From positions 1,798,001 to 1,862,000 of the forward strand of contig NZ_CP042266.1 of NCBI RefSeq assembly GCF_007856155.1: a DNA stretch of 64,000 nucleotides, given 5' to 3'. The position numbers were made by a program, and so were the translations under genes. Positions 36,358 through 45,498 of the stretch are shown here, in pieces. Numbering within the stretch: position 1 is the first letter of the stretch; every line of letters begins with the position of its first letter. The notes below the pieces were generated by a model. It had not been told where the DNA came from. It ran no database searches and saw only the letters and a list, made by a program, of their open reading frames with translations. Origin of the DNA: Streptomyces qinzhouensis. GTDB taxonomy: Bacteria; Actinomycetota; Actinomycetes; Streptomycetales; Streptomycetaceae.

Positions 36358-36591
36358 CAGCCGTGTGGTCTCCTGCCTTCCGGGCCGGTCACAGCCCTCA
36401 TGGAACGGCGCGAATTTAGCGGCCTCTCCGGTCCGGCCCGCGGGCTTCGCCGGAGCTTCATCCGAACGTGTGAGGATGGGGGGTGCGCTGACGGGAGAAA
36501 CCTCCCGCCCGTGGCCCGTACCCCCAGCCGTACAGTGGCCGGGGCGCGGCGGGCGCGGCGGTGCGAGGCAAGGTTCGAAGGAGGCAGTGCC

Positions 36592-37386
36592 GTGGGTGAG
36601 CTGCGGTTCGTCCGACTGGGCTTCGGCGAGGACGCCGTGGAGTACCAGGAGGCGTGGCAGAAGCAGCGCGAGGTCCACGCGGCGCGGTTCGCGGACGAGA
36701 TCCCGGACACGTGCCTGCTGCTGGAACACCCGCCGGTGTACACGGCGGGGCGGCGGACCGAGGACCGCGAGCGGCCCCTGGACGGGACGCCGGTCGTCGA
36801 CGTGGACCGCGGCGGAAAGATCACCTGGCACGGCCCGGGGCAGTTGGTGGGCTATCCCATCCTGAAGCTGCCGCGGCCGGTGGACGTGGTGGCACACGTC
36901 CGCAGGCTGGAGGAGGCGCTGATCAACGCATGTGCCGAATTCGGCCTGGCGACGAGCCGGGTCGAGGGGCGCAGCGGTGTCTGGGTGCTGGGCGACCCGG
37001 TGGAGCGGCGGCCGTCCCCGGGCGGGCTCTCCCTCGATCTCGACCCCCGGCTGCACGACGACGAGTTCGACCCGCGGCTGAGCGGGCCGGAGTACGCGCC
37101 GTCCAACGCGGGGCAGCGGCGGGAGGACCGCAAGCTGGCCGCGATCGGTATCCGGATCGCGAAGGGCGTCTCGATGCACGGCTTCGCCCTCAATGTGAAC
37201 CCGGACAACACCTGGTTCGACCGGATCGTGCCGTGCGGTATCCGGGACGCGGGCGTCGCGTCGCTCGCGGGCGAGCTGGGGCGTGATCTCACGATCGCCG
37301 AGGTGCTGCCGGTGGTGGAGCGGCAGCTGCGGGAGGTGCTGACGGGCGCCGACCCGCGTCCGAGGGCGGTCGGCACGGCGACCTGA
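36592..37386 (+). CDS. lipB: Lipoyl(octanoyl) transferase
   Basis: A 264-residue enzyme that moves octanoate from acyl carrier protein to the lipoyl domains of E2 proteins. It has [51 protein letters not shown], the catalytic Lys in [10 protein letters not shown] and the catalytic Cys in [13 protein letters not shown]. The GTG at 36592 follows GAAGGAGG at 8 nt. lipA starts 146 nt downstream. It serves the two-lipoyl-domain E2 in this window. Confidence 0.95.
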   Translation: MGELRFVRLGFGEDAVEYQEAWQKQREVHAARFADEIPDTCLLLEHPPVYTAGRRTEDRERPLDGTPVVDVDRGGKITWHGPGQLVGYPILKLPRPVDVVAHVRRLEEALINACAEFGLATSRVEGRSGVWVLGDPVERRPSPGGLSLDLDPRLHDDEFDPRLSGPEYAPSNAGQRREDRKLAAIGIRIAKGVSMHGFALNVNPDNTWFDRIVPCGIRDAGVASLAGELGRDLTIAEVLPVVERQLREVLTGADPRPRAVGTAT

Positions 37387-37532
37387 GCCGGCCGGGCCCC
37401 GGGGCCCGGGGCCGTTCGGGGGAATGCACCTCAGCGTGACCGGGTTGTCACGAGTCAGGGCCGTACAAAGCACGGGCGTACTCTGGTGTGCGCCGCAGAA
37501 TCGAATGCCGCGATAGCAGAAAGGGGCGCCAC

Positions 37533-38504
37533 GTGTCCGCTGTCGCACCCGACGGACGCAAGATGCTGCGCCTGGAGGTCAGGAACAGCCAGACCCCCAT
37601 CGAGCGCAAGCCCGAGTGGATCAAGACCCGGGCGAAAATGGGCCCCGAGTACACGAAGATGCAGGCCCTCGTGAAGAGCGAGGATCTGCACACGGTGTGC
37701 CAGGAGGCGGGCTGTCCCAACATCTTCGAGTGCTGGGAGGACCGCGAGGCCACCTTCCTCATCGGCGGTGACCAGTGCACCCGGCGCTGTGACTTCTGTC
37801 AGATCGACACCGGGAAGCCGGAGGCGCTGGACCGCGACGAGCCCCGCCGGGTCGGCGAGTCCGTCGTCACGATGGACCTGAACTACGCGACGATCACCGG
37901 TGTCGCCCGGGACGACCTCCCGGACGGCGGCGCCTGGCTGTACGCGGAGACGGTACGGGAGATCCACCGGCAGACCGCCGGGCGCGCGGACGGCCGGACC
38001 AAGGTCGAGCTGCTGGCCCCGGACTTCAACGCGGTGCCCGAGCTGCTGGACGAGGTCTTCGCCTCGCGGCCGGAGGTCTTCGCGCACAATGTCGAGACCG
38101 TGCCGCGGGTCTTCAAGCGGATCCGCCCCGGCTTCCGCTACGAGCGGTCGCTGGAGGTGATCACCCGGGCCCGGGCGGCCGGTCTGGTCACCAAGTCGAA
38201 TCTGATCCTGGGGCTGGGCGAGGAGCGCGCCGAGGTCTCCGACGCGCTGCGCCAGATGTACGACGCGGGCTGCGAGCTGATCACGATCACGCAGTATCTG
38301 CGGCCGTCGGTGCGCCACCACCCCGTGGAGCGCTGGGTGAAGCCCCATGAGTTCGTGGAGCTGAAGGAGGAGGCCGAGCAGATCGGCTACTCCGGAGTGA
38401 TGTCGGGTCCGCTGGTGCGCTCGTCGTACCGGGCGGGGCGGCTCTACCAGCAGGCGATGGAGAAGCGGCTGGCGGGCGAGCGGACCACGCTGCCCGTCGT
38501 GTGA
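37533..38504 (+). CDS. lipA: Lipoyl synthase
   Basis: A 323-residue radical-SAM enzyme that inserts two sulfur atoms into protein-bound octanoyl groups. The auxiliary cluster ligands appear as [12 protein letters not shown] and the radical-SAM cluster as [29 protein letters not shown] and the C-terminal [13 protein letters not shown], which carries the cluster-binding Ser, are intact. The GTG at 37533 has AAAGGGG about 9 nt upstream. It follows lipB, together completing endogenous lipoylation. Confidence 0.96.
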   Translation: MSAVAPDGRKMLRLEVRNSQTPIERKPEWIKTRAKMGPEYTKMQALVKSEDLHTVCQEAGCPNIFECWEDREATFLIGGDQCTRRCDFCQIDTGKPEALDRDEPRRVGESVVTMDLNYATITGVARDDLPDGGAWLYAETVREIHRQTAGRADGRTKVELLAPDFNAVPELLDEVFASRPEVFAHNVETVPRVFKRIRPGFRYERSLEVITRARAAGLVTKSNLILGLGEERAEVSDALRQMYDAGCELITITQYLRPSVRHHPVERWVKPHEFVELKEEAEQIGYSGVMSGPLVRSSYRAGRLYQQAMEKRLAGERTTLPVV

Positions 38505-38906
38505 ATTCAAGCACAAGTGATTACCCCTCGGTAACACGAGGGCGGGCGCGGCCCGTATGCTTTCCCGCAGGCGGGGACGGTGTACGGGCCGCGTCAGGAT
38601 TCCGGGGCCGGGCGTCAGGGTTTCATCGGCGTTTGACCGGCCGGTCACGCACTGGTAACACCGAGCAGTGACCCTGGTGCCATGACTCGGGGACCGTCCG
38701 GCCGAAGGCGATCGGAAACGGTCGGCCGCGGACATGAACGTACGAACCACGGCACCACCCCATGCTCGCCGCACCACCGCACCGGGCCGTCGTACCGCCC
38801 CGCCCGCACCACCGCACCAGAGCACTCACCCACCGACCGCGACCGGTCTTCCCCCGCCGCCCGGCGGCCCCGGCCGCGGCCATCGCTCCCCGAAGGGGGT
38901 CCCGTC
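38505..38906. other. Intergenic region downstream of lipA (402 bp)
   Basis: No gene supported. It contains a promoter-like pair TTGACC (38633-38638), 17 nt, TAACAC (38656-38661), and a 14-bp palindrome over the -35. The last ~240 bp are A/C-rich on the top strand and would be a long 5' leader to the small downstream gene. Confidence 0.5.
38633..38661 (+). promoter_or_regulatory. Promoter with 14-bp palindrome over the -35
   Basis: TTGACC-17-TAACAC resembles a housekeeping promoter. TGACCGGCCGGTCA (38634-38647) is a perfect palindrome that covers the -35, the position of a repressor operator. Confidence 0.5.
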
Positions 38907-39125
38907 ATGCAGGCCGCGCAGGCACATCCGGTACGCGCCACCGCCCTCCCGTCCGTGACCGGCGCCCTGCGCGCCGTGGAGTCCCTGCTGCTCGGCGGCG
39001 GCCAGCGCACCGCCCGCCGCAACGCCTGGACGGCCGTGCTGGCGGACCGCGCCCGGGCCAGGGACCGGGTCGAGGCGCAGCACGTACTGGAGGCCGTGGC
39101 GGACCGCGCGCCGCGGGCCACGTAA
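38907..39125 (+). CDS. Small hypothetical protein (72 aa)
   Basis: A 72-residue Ala/Arg-rich helical protein, MQAAQAHPVRATALPSVTG at the N-terminus, then ALRAVESLLLGGGQRTARR and a predicted helix DRARARDRVEAQHVLEAV. The ATG at 38907 has GAAGGGGG 8 nt upstream. It ends 10 nt before the DUF4191 start and overlaps that gene's -10 box. No domain recognised. Confidence 0.65.
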   Translation: MQAAQAHPVRATALPSVTGALRAVESLLLGGGQRTARRNAWTAVLADRARARDRVEAQHVLEAVADRAPRAT

Positions 39126-39128
39126 ACT
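39123..39128 (+). promoter_or_regulatory. -10 box (TAAACT) of a leaderless promoter
   Basis: TAAACT is followed after 7 nt by the ATG at 39136 with no ribosome-binding site. It overlaps the stop codon of the preceding small gene. Confidence 0.65.
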
Positions 39129-39135
39129 TCGCTGT

Positions 39136-39846
39136 ATGGCGAGGAAGGCAAAAACGGACAGCACTGACACTGCTGCGAACCCGGGGCGACTGAAGCAGAT
39201 CGCCCTCACCTACAAGATGACCCGCAAGGCCGACCCTATGGTCGGTCTGGTCATCGCGGCCGTAGGAATCGTCACCTTCGGTGTCTTCCTCGGAATCGGC
39301 TTCTGGGTCGGCTACCCGATCTATCTCGGCATTCTCGGCTTCCTGCTCGCCTTCCTTTCGATGGCGATCATCTTCGGGCGCCGGGCCGAGCGGGCGGCCT
39401 TCGGCCAGATGGAGGGCCAGCCGGGTGCGGCGGCCGCCGTCCTGCAGAACGTGGGCCGCGGCTGGACGACCACCCCCGCGGTGGCGATGAACCGCAACCA
39501 GGACGTGGTGCACCGCGCGGTCGGCCGGGCGGGCATCGTCCTGGTGGCCGAGGGCAACCCGAACCGGCTGAGGACACTGCTGGCGGCCGAGAAGAAGAAG
39601 ATGTCCCGGGTCGTGATGGATGTTCCGGTGCACGACATCATCGTGGGTACGGACGAGGGCCAGGTGCCGCTGAAGAAGGTCCGTACGACCATGCTGAAGC
39701 TGCCCCGGGTGCTCTCCGGCCCCCAGGTGACCGCGACCAACGACCGACTGCGCGCACTCGGCGACCTGCTGAGCAATATGCCGCTGCCGAAGGGCCCGAT
39801 GCCCAAGGGCATGCGGATGCCGCGCGGCGGCCCGAAGATGCGCTGA
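39136..39846 (+). CDS. DUF4191 domain-containing membrane protein
   Basis: A 236-residue protein. N-terminal [34 protein letters not shown] is followed by two membrane helices ([22 protein letters not shown] and [19 protein letters not shown]), then a cytoplasmic domain with [24 protein letters not shown] and a basic Gly/Met/Pro tail ([15 protein letters not shown]). DUF4191 is conserved in actinobacteria near lipA/glnA, with no known function. Leaderless start at 39136. Confidence 0.9.
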   Translation: MARKAKTDSTDTAANPGRLKQIALTYKMTRKADPMVGLVIAAVGIVTFGVFLGIGFWVGYPIYLGILGFLLAFLSMAIIFGRRAERAAFGQMEGQPGAAAAVLQNVGRGWTTTPAVAMNRNQDVVHRAVGRAGIVLVAEGNPNRLRTLLAAEKKKMSRVVMDVPVHDIIVGTDEGQVPLKKVRTTMLKLPRVLSGPQVTATNDRLRALGDLLSNMPLPKGPMPKGMRMPRGGPKMR

Positions 39847-39869
39847 CCGAATCCCGCCTGATACGGAGA

Positions 39870-39901
39870 GGGGCGGACCGGAGAGTTCTCCGGTCCGCCC
39901 C
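39870..39901. terminator. Hairpin terminator between DUF4191 and RDD genes
   Basis: GGGGCGGACCGGAGA pairs with TCTCCGGTCCGCCCC with a very short loop (GT plus flanking bases) and is followed by TT. It can serve both convergent genes. Confidence 0.8.
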
Positions 39902-40003
39902 TTCCGCGTTCCCCTGTCCCCGCCCGGCCGCTGTCCCGCAAGGCCGCCCGGCCCCGGAACCCCGCATCCGGACCGGGATCCCGTCCATCGGACGGATTCG
40001 GGC

Positions 40004-40471
40004 TCAGATCCGAACCTGGACGGCCTTGCCGAAGCGGTCGTGCAGCCCGCGCCCGTCACGGTCCCAGATCAGGGCCGGCAGCCCCAGACAGAGCAGCAGA
40101 CTGCGCAGGAGTACCCGGCCGAAGGGCAGCCGGCCACCCTCGACCGCCACCACCCGGAGACGGAAGATCCGCTTCCCGGGGGTGAAGCCGACGGTCCCGA
40201 GCGTCAGCACGCTCAGGACGAAGAAGATGCCGAGCGCCCAGTTGCCGCCGGTCTGGCGGTTGCCGTCGGCGAAGAACGCGCTCGCGACCAGGAAGCAGAG
40301 CCCCCAGTCCACGAAGATGGCACCGAGCCGCCGCCCGGTGGGCGCGATGGCGCCGGGGCCCTCCTCCGGCAGCCCGAGCCGCTTGCCCCGGTGCCCGAAG
40401 TCGACGCCCATGTCCTCGGCCGCCGCGCGAGGTCCGGAGAGCCACGATCCGATTGCTTGCCTGTTGTCCAC
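40004..40471 (-). CDS. RDD-family membrane protein
   Basis: A 155-residue protein with a hydrophilic N-terminus ([21 protein letters not shown]), then the RDD signature [23 protein letters not shown] with Arg and Asp in helix 1, [28 protein letters not shown] and [27 protein letters not shown], the standard ending of the family. RDD proteins are membrane proteins with unclear transport or scaffolding roles. The GTG at 40469-40471 lies 6 nt after a TACCGT -10 box (40478-40483, minus strand), indicating a leaderless mRNA. It is divergent from glnA. Confidence 0.92.
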   Translation of the reverse strand: MDNRQAIGSWLSGPRAAAEDMGVDFGHRGKRLGLPEEGPGAIAPTGRRLGAIFVDWGLCFLVASAFFADGNRQTGGNWALGIFFVLSVLTLGTVGFTPGKRIFRLRVVAVEGGRLPFGRVLLRSLLLCLGLPALIWDRDGRGLHDRFGKAVQVRI

Positions 40472-40581
40472 CCGTCCACGGTACTGCGCCCCGGTCGGTT
40501 CCCCGGAGACCGGGTCGGCCCCCGGGCCGCCGCCCCGGTGCGCCCCCGGGGTGACGTACCCGACTCCGGACAGCGGCCCGG

Positions 40582-40619
40582 TTAACGCGGCCGAAACAAT
40601 CGGGTCATGCCTGAGAAAT
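40582..40619 (+). promoter_or_regulatory. GlnR box upstream of glnA
   Basis: TTAAC-n6-GAAAC-n6-GTCAT-n6-GAAAT has the exact 11-bp periodicity of two a/b half-site pairs of the Streptomyces GlnR operator (gTnAc-n6-GaAAc). It ends 99 nt before the glnA start. Confidence 0.85.
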
Positions 40620-40718
40620 CCCCTCTGCCTATCGTCGGGCCTGCGTGTGGCCACCGCACTGGCCGCGCGGACGAGCCACCAACCCGCCCCCGCCCGGGAC
40701 GGGAGTAGGAGGAGTTGG

Positions 40719-42128
40719 ATGTTCCAGAACGCCGACGACGCGAAGAAGTTCATCGCCGACGAGGACGTCAAGTTCATCGACGTCCGGTTCTGCGACCTGC
40801 CAGGTGTGATGCAGCACTTCACGATCCCGGCAGGCGTCTTCGACCCGTCGGAGGAGCTGGCCTTCGACGGCTCGTCCATCCGCGGCTTCCAGGCGATCCA
40901 CGAGTCCGACATGGCGCTGCGCGCCGATCTGTCCACGGCCCGGGTCGACCCGTTCCGCCGGGACAAGACGGTCAACATCAACTTCTTTATCCACGACCCG
41001 ATCACCGGCGAGCAGTACAGCCGTGACCCGCGGAACATCGCCAAGAAGGCGGAGGCCTACCTCGCCTCCACCGGCATCGCGGACACCGCGTACTTCGGCC
41101 CGGAGGCGGAGTTCTACGTCTTCGACTCGGTCCGCTTCAGCACCTCCGCGAACGAGGGCTTCTACCACATCGACTCCGAGGCGGGCGCCTGGAACACCGG
41201 TGCGGTCGAGGACAACCGCGGCTACAAGGTCCGCTACAAGGGCGGCTACTTCCCCGCCCCGCCGGTCGACCACTTCGCCGACCTGCGCGCGGAGATCTCC
41301 CTGGAGCTGGACAAGGCGGGCCTCCAGGTCGAGCGCCAGCACCACGAGGTGGGCACGGCCGGCCAGGCCGAGATCAACTACAAGTTCAACACCCTGCTGG
41401 CCGCAGCCGACGACCTGATGCTCTTCAAGTACATCGTGAAGAACGTCGCCTGGCGCAACGGCAAGACCGCGACCTTCATGCCGAAGCCGATCTTCGGCGA
41501 CAACGGCTCGGGCATGCACGTCCACCAGTCGCTGTGGCAGAACGGCGTCCCGCTCTTCTACGACGAGCAGGGCTACGCCGGCCTCTCCGACACCGCCCGC
41601 TACTACATCGGCGGCATCCTCAAGCACGCCCCGTCGCTGCTGGCCTTCACCAACCCGACGGTGAACTCCTACCACCGCCTGGTCCCCGGCTTCGAGGCCC
41701 CGGTCAACATGGTCTACTCGCAGCGCAACCGCTCCGCCGCGATGCGTATCCCGATCACGGGCTCCAACCCGAAGGCCAAGCGCGTCGAGTTCCGCGCCCC
41801 GGACCCGTCCTCCAACCCGTACCTGGCCTTCTCGGCCCTCCTCCTCGCGGGCCTCGACGGCGTCAAGAACAAGATCGAGCCGGCCGAGCCGATCGACAAG
41901 GACCTCTACGAGCTGGCCCCCGAGGAGCACGCGAGCGTCCCCCAGGTCCCGACCTCCCTCCCGGCCGTCCTCGACGCCCTGGAGCAGGACAACGAGTACC
42001 TCCAGGCCGGCGGTGTCTTCACCTCCGACCTGATCGAGACCTGGATCGACTACAAGCGCACCAACGAAATCGCCCCGATCCAGCTCCGCCCGCACCCGCA
42101 CGAGTTCGAGCTGTACTTCGACATCTAA
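40719..42128 (+). CDS. glnA: Glutamine synthetase, type I
   Basis: A 469-residue dodecameric enzyme that joins ammonium and glutamate with ATP. It starts [19 protein letters not shown] and carries the latch FDGSSIRGF, the ATP-binding [40 protein letters not shown] and the adenylylation site Tyr397 in KDLYEL, so it can be regulated by adenylyltransferase GlnE. The ATG at 40719 has AGGAGGAG at 7 nt. A GlnR box lies about 100 nt upstream. Confidence 0.97.
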   Translation: MFQNADDAKKFIADEDVKFIDVRFCDLPGVMQHFTIPAGVFDPSEELAFDGSSIRGFQAIHESDMALRADLSTARVDPFRRDKTVNINFFIHDPITGEQYSRDPRNIAKKAEAYLASTGIADTAYFGPEAEFYVFDSVRFSTSANEGFYHIDSEAGAWNTGAVEDNRGYKVRYKGGYFPAPPVDHFADLRAEISLELDKAGLQVERQHHEVGTAGQAEINYKFNTLLAAADDLMLFKYIVKNVAWRNGKTATFMPKPIFGDNGSGMHVHQSLWQNGVPLFYDEQGYAGLSDTARYYIGGILKHAPSLLAFTNPTVNSYHRLVPGFEAPVNMVYSQRNRSAAMRIPITGSNPKAKRVEFRAPDPSSNPYLAFSALLLAGLDGVKNKIEPAEPIDKDLYELAPEEHASVPQVPTSLPAVLDALEQDNEYLQAGGVFTSDLIETWIDYKRTNEIAPIQLRPHPHEFELYFDI

Positions 42129-42324
42129 ACAGCGCGCTGGGCAGACGAGGGCCGTCACCTTCTCTTGGGGGGGCGGCCCTCCGTCGTTCGGTCGGTCGCG
42201 AGGGAGCGCCGGTCCGAAAGGACACGGACACGGCCCTGGTTCCCCGTACCTCCTGAGCAGTGTTGAGGGCGGGCGCTGCGGCTAGGGTCGGAAGAGCCTG
42301 CCTTCGGACCGCTGTGAGGGAGCC

Positions 42325-42603
42325 ATGGCCGTCACCTACTTGATGCTTGCGCGGCTTCCTGAAGGGGGTTTGGGGGCATTCGAGGCTTATGAAAGCGTCG
42401 TGCTTCCGCTCCTTGCCGAGTACGGAGGGCGTCTTGAGCGTCGACTGCGCACTCCGGACGATCAGGTCGAGGCTCATCTCATCACCTTCCCCAGCAGCGC
42501 GGATCTCGCCGCCTATCGGGCGGATTCCCGCCGTTCCGCCGCCGCGCCGCTGCTGGAGTCGTCCGGGGCGGCGGTCGAACTGCTCCCGGTGCGTGACGTA
42601 TAG
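42325..42603 (+). CDS. Small dimeric alpha/beta-barrel-like protein (92 aa)
   Basis: A 92-residue protein, MAVTYLMLARLPEGGLGAFEAYE, with the strand-helix-strand pattern of DUF1330/EthD-like ferredoxin-fold dimers: a central AEYGGRLERRL and SSADLAAYRADSRRSAAAPLL. The ATG at 42325 follows GAGGGAG at 3-6 nt. No active site is recognisable. It stands alone downstream of glnA. Confidence 0.72.
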   Translation: MAVTYLMLARLPEGGLGAFEAYESVVLPLLAEYGGRLERRLRTPDDQVEAHLITFPSSADLAAYRADSRRSAAAPLLESSGAAVELLPVRDV

Positions 42604-42685
42604 GGGAGACGCCCCGGGGTGAGCAGCGGAGGCCGCCGGCCCGTGTCCTGGGTGGCGGCCCCGCCGGTTTCCGGTCCGGTTCCGG

Positions 42686-42829
42686 TCAGCGCCTCTTCGG
42701 CTTCCGTTTCTGCCACGGGGTCCACTCGCCCCGGTGGAGCCGGCACCGCGAGTAGCCGATCATCGCCGGGTTCTGGCACGGTCTGCCGGTCGTGGTCCTG
42801 GTCGATCCGCACTTGTTCTGCCTGCCCAT
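42686..42829 (-). CDS. 47-aa Cys/His-rich, probably zinc-binding protein
   Basis: A very short basic protein, MGRQNKCGSTRTTTGRPC then QNPAMIGYSRCRLHRGEW and a Lys/Arg tail. Three Cys and one His are spaced C-x10-C-x10-C-x2-H, a treble-clef or zinc-ribbon-like pattern that I recall from small phage/plasmid proteins with C..TG..C..P...G...C..H.G. The ATG at 42827-42829 has GGGAGG 5 nt upstream. It is downstream of the hydrolase gene on the same strand, about 107 nt away. Confidence 0.65.
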   Translation of the reverse strand: MGRQNKCGSTRTTTGRPCQNPAMIGYSRCRLHRGEWTPWQKRKPKRR

Positions 42830-42936
42830 GCGTCCTCCCGCCCGGTCGGGTTCCTCCGCGCATCGTCGGGGAAGGGTGCGGTCGGTGTCCCGGGGGCCGG
42901 GGAGTTCGGCCGGAATCGCGGGGCGGGGGTGGTGGG

Positions 42937-44010
42937 TCAGGGGGCAGGGTGGGTGAGGATGCGGCGGAGCCAGGTGGTGCGGGCGTGGTGGGCGTCGTGG
43001 GAGAGGGGGATGCCGGGGGCGAAGGTGTCGAAGCCGTGGCAGGCGCCCGGCCAGACATGGAGTTCGGCCCGGCCGCCGGAGCGCCAGATCGTGTCGGCGT
43101 AGGCCACGACCTCGTCCCTGAAGGTCTCGGCCGAACCGACGTCCAGATAGGCGGGCGGCAGTGCGGCGAGGTCGGTGGCGCGGGCCGGGGCGGCGTAGGG
43201 CGGGAGGTCGGCCGTGCCGTAGCGATCGCCCAGCAGGGCTTGCCAGGCCGTGGCGTTGGAGGTGCGGTCCCAGATGTCGTGGCCCGCCATCTGGTGGGCA
43301 GAGAAGGTAGCGTTGCGGTCGTCGAGCATCGGGCTCAGCAGGAGTTGGCCGATCGCCGTGGGGCCCTCGCGGTCTCGGGCGAGGAGGGCGAGGGCCGCCG
43401 CGAGGCCGGCGCCCGCGCTCTTGCCTCCGATGACGATGCGGTTCGCTTCGACGTCCAGGGCGGATGCGTTGGCGGCCGTCCAGGCCAGGCCCGCGTAGCA
43501 GTCCTCCAGCGGCTCCGGATACCGCGCCCGGGGGGCCAGGCGGTATGCGGCGGAGACGACGGCCAGTTGCAGCGGCTCGGCCCACTCCCGCAGCAGACGC
43601 GGGAGAACCGACCACGCATTGCCCATGATCATTCCGCCGCCGTGCAGGTAGTACAGGAGCGGCAGCGGTCCGGTGACTCCGGCGGGCCGGGCGCTGACGA
43701 GAGTGACGTCCGGGGCGCCCCGCGGTCCGGGCACCTTCAGCTCGTCCACCGCGAAGCGGCCGTCGGCTCGGAGCTCGGCGAGGGGCGGCCGGGGGCGGGC
43801 GGCGGCGTCCCGCTCCTGCCGGGCCGCGAGGTTCTCCGGGGTGAGCGGCTCCCGCAGCCCCTCCCCCAGGGCCGCGAGTGCCGCGCTCAGCGCCGGGTCG
43901 AACGGCGGCGGGCCGCCCGCGTTCACGAGTGGCCCGCCCGGGCCGGAGCGGTGGCCGGTGTACGCGTACGGGGCCGGAGCGTTCGCGTGGCGTCCATACG
44001 GCCCAGTCAA
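42937..44010 (-). CDS. Alpha/beta hydrolase, hormone-sensitive lipase family
   Basis: A protein of up to 357 residues with YYLHGGGMIMGN (oxyanion HGGG), nucleophile elbow GGKSAGAGL, LPPAYLDVGSAETFRDE carrying the acid residue, and PGACHGFDTFAPG with the catalytic His. These define an intact HSL-type esterase/lipase. The TTG at 44010 is the furthest start; a GTG at 43926 is the alternative, because neither has a strong ribosome-binding site. It is 18 nt downstream of the MarR gene, so likely in the same operon. Confidence 0.88.
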   Translation of the reverse strand: MTGPYGRHANAPAPYAYTGHRSGPGGPLVNAGGPPPFDPALSAALAALGEGLREPLTPENLAARQERDAAARPRPPLAELRADGRFAVDELKVPGPRGAPDVTLVSARPAGVTGPLPLLYYLHGGGMIMGNAWSVLPRLLREWAEPLQLAVVSAAYRLAPRARYPEPLEDCYAGLAWTAANASALDVEANRIVIGGKSAGAGLAAALALLARDREGPTAIGQLLLSPMLDDRNATFSAHQMAGHDIWDRTSNATAWQALLGDRYGTADLPPYAAPARATDLAALPPAYLDVGSAETFRDEVVAYADTIWRSGGRAELHVWPGACHGFDTFAPGIPLSHDAHHARTTWLRRILTHPAP

Positions 44011-44028
44011 TCACCCGCCGGGCCCGCC

Positions 44029-44586
44029 TCAGGAGGCGTCGTCGCCGACGTGGGTAAGGCGATGGTCGCCGAGGGATTCGGCGACGGTGTCGAACAGCGC
44101 GCCGAGCAGTTCGGTGAGTTGCGTCTGCTGGGCCGGGGTGAGCGCGGCAAGAAGTTCGGCCTCGCGCTTCAGGACCGAGTCCACCGTGGACTCGACCAGC
44201 GCGTGACCCGCGGGCGTGAGGGTCACCTCCACCGTACGGGGGCGGCCGCCGACGGACCGCCGGGTCACCAGCCCTTCCGCTTCGGCGCGGGCAACACGCT
44301 GGGAGACCGCCCCCGCGGTGACCAGGGAGCGGCGGCTCAGTTCCCTGGTGGTGAGGGTGTACGGGGTTCCCTCACGGCGCAGGACGCTCAGCAGGTCGAG
44401 GGTGGCCGGGTCCACACCGGCCCGGGCCAGCACCCGGCGGCGGTCATCGCCGAACAGCTTGGCCAGGCGCCAGACGGGGGTGACGATCCCGATCGACGAG
44501 ACCGGGACGCCGGGAAGTTCGCGTCGCCAGGCCTCGCCGATGGAGCGCACCGACTTCTCGGGGACCGGCTCATTCCGGCTTGCCAC
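44029..44586 (-). CDS. MarR-family regulator
   Basis: A 185-residue winged-helix regulator. TPVWRLAKLFGDDRRRVLARAGVDPATLDLLSVLRRE leads into SLVTAGAVSQRVARAEAEGLVTRR and the wing GGRPRTVEVTLTPAGHALVEST, followed by a dimerisation helix. The GTG at 44584-44586 has GGAGGTGG 7 nt upstream. It is divergent from the SDR gene, and a CTAAATTTAG palindrome lies between them. Confidence 0.92.
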   Translation of the reverse strand: MASRNEPVPEKSVRSIGEAWRRELPGVPVSSIGIVTPVWRLAKLFGDDRRRVLARAGVDPATLDLLSVLRREGTPYTLTTRELSRRSLVTAGAVSQRVARAEAEGLVTRRSVGGRPRTVEVTLTPAGHALVESTVDSVLKREAELLAALTPAQQTQLTELLGALFDTVAESLGDHRLTHVGDDAS

Positions 44587-44615
44587 GGGACCACCTCCAC
44601 AGGTTACGTTGAGAG

Positions 44616-44625
44616 CTAAATTTAG
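44616..44625. promoter_or_regulatory. Palindrome CTAAATTTAG in the marR/SDR divergent promoter
   Basis: A perfect 10-bp AT-rich palindrome in a 65-bp divergent intergenic region, otherwise rare in this GC-rich DNA. It is a likely MarR operator and -10 region. Confidence 0.5.
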
Positions 44626-44651
44626 ACCTGAACAGAACTGGAGGCCAGCCC

Positions 44652-45401
44652 ATGGCACGCAATGTTCTTGTCACCGGGGGCGGTACGGGCATCGGGCGCG
44701 CGATCGCGCTCCGGATCGCCGGCGCGGAAGAGCGGGCCACCGTCGTCATCACCGGACGGCGGCCCGGGCCACTGAAGGAGGCGGCGGCGCTACTGGCCGG
44801 GAAGGCGGCCGACGGGGTCCGGGTGCTGGCGCTGGAGTGCGACCACACCGACCCGGCCGCGCTGGAACGCCTGCTGGAGCAGCTGCCCGACCGGCTCGAC
44901 GTCCTGGTCAACAATGCGGGCGGCAACACGGACTTCGATACGGAAGGGGCCGACGGACTCGCCGCTTACGCCCGGAACTTCCGCGCCAATCTCGATGCCA
45001 ACCTGGTGAGCGCGGCGCTGACCACGCGCGCGCTGCGGGACCGGCTGGCGAACGGGGGCTCGGTGGTGAGCATCGGGTCGATCGCCGCCGCCCAGGGTGC
45101 CGGATCGTACGGCGCGGCCAAGGCCGGGCTGGCCGCCTGGACCAGTTCACTCGCCGGTGAGCTGGGCGGGCGGGAGATCACGGCGAACGTGGTGGCCCCC
45201 GGCTATACGGTGGAGACGGAGTTCTTCCGGGACCGGCTGTCCGGGGAGCGGCGCGAGGCGCTGATCGCCGCCACAGCGACCGGGCGGCCCGGGTCCCCGG
45301 GCGATATCGCCGGGGCCGTCGTCTTTCTCGCCTCCCCCGCCGCCCGGCACATCACGGGCCAGGTCCTGCATGTGAACGGCGGTGCGCACCACGGCCGCTG
45401 A
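44652..45401 (+). CDS. SDR-family oxidoreductase
   Basis: A 249-residue classical SDR: RNVLVTGGGTGIGRAIALRI (NAD(P) site), LDVLVNNAGGN, VVSIGSIAAAQGAGSYGAAKAG with Ser and YxxxK, and the 3-oxoacyl-ACP-reductase-like ending SPAARHITGQVLHVNGGAHHGR. The ATG at 44652 follows CTGGAGG at 7-8 nt. It is divergent from marR and probably under its control. hemC follows on the same strand after 97 nt. Confidence 0.93.
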   Translation: MARNVLVTGGGTGIGRAIALRIAGAEERATVVITGRRPGPLKEAAALLAGKAADGVRVLALECDHTDPAALERLLEQLPDRLDVLVNNAGGNTDFDTEGADGLAAYARNFRANLDANLVSAALTTRALRDRLANGGSVVSIGSIAAAQGAGSYGAAKAGLAAWTSSLAGELGGREITANVVAPGYTVETEFFRDRLSGERREALIAATATGRPGSPGDIAGAVVFLASPAARHITGQVLHVNGGAHHGR

Positions 45402-45498
45402 CGTACTCACGGGTCGTATCGGCCCCCGGAGCGGCGGGGGCGGCTGATTTCCCGCGCCGGACCGGGCACGGTGGGATGACCATGGAGCCGGAGCCCCT

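Noticed and set aside
36358..37548. Minus-strand open extension of the NsdA-like gene across lipB
   Set aside because: It is antisense to lipB, with the true regulator starting at [11 protein letters not shown]; no domain in the extension.
38643..38661. GTCAC-n6-GTAAC looking like GlnR half-sites downstream of lipA
   Set aside because: Both are a-type half-sites with no GAAAC partner at the right spacing, unlike the clear boxes at glnA and glnII.
42147..42181. GAGGGCCG..CGGCCCTC as a glnA terminator
   Set aside because: Only 8 bp with a 19-nt loop; too weak to list as a terminator.
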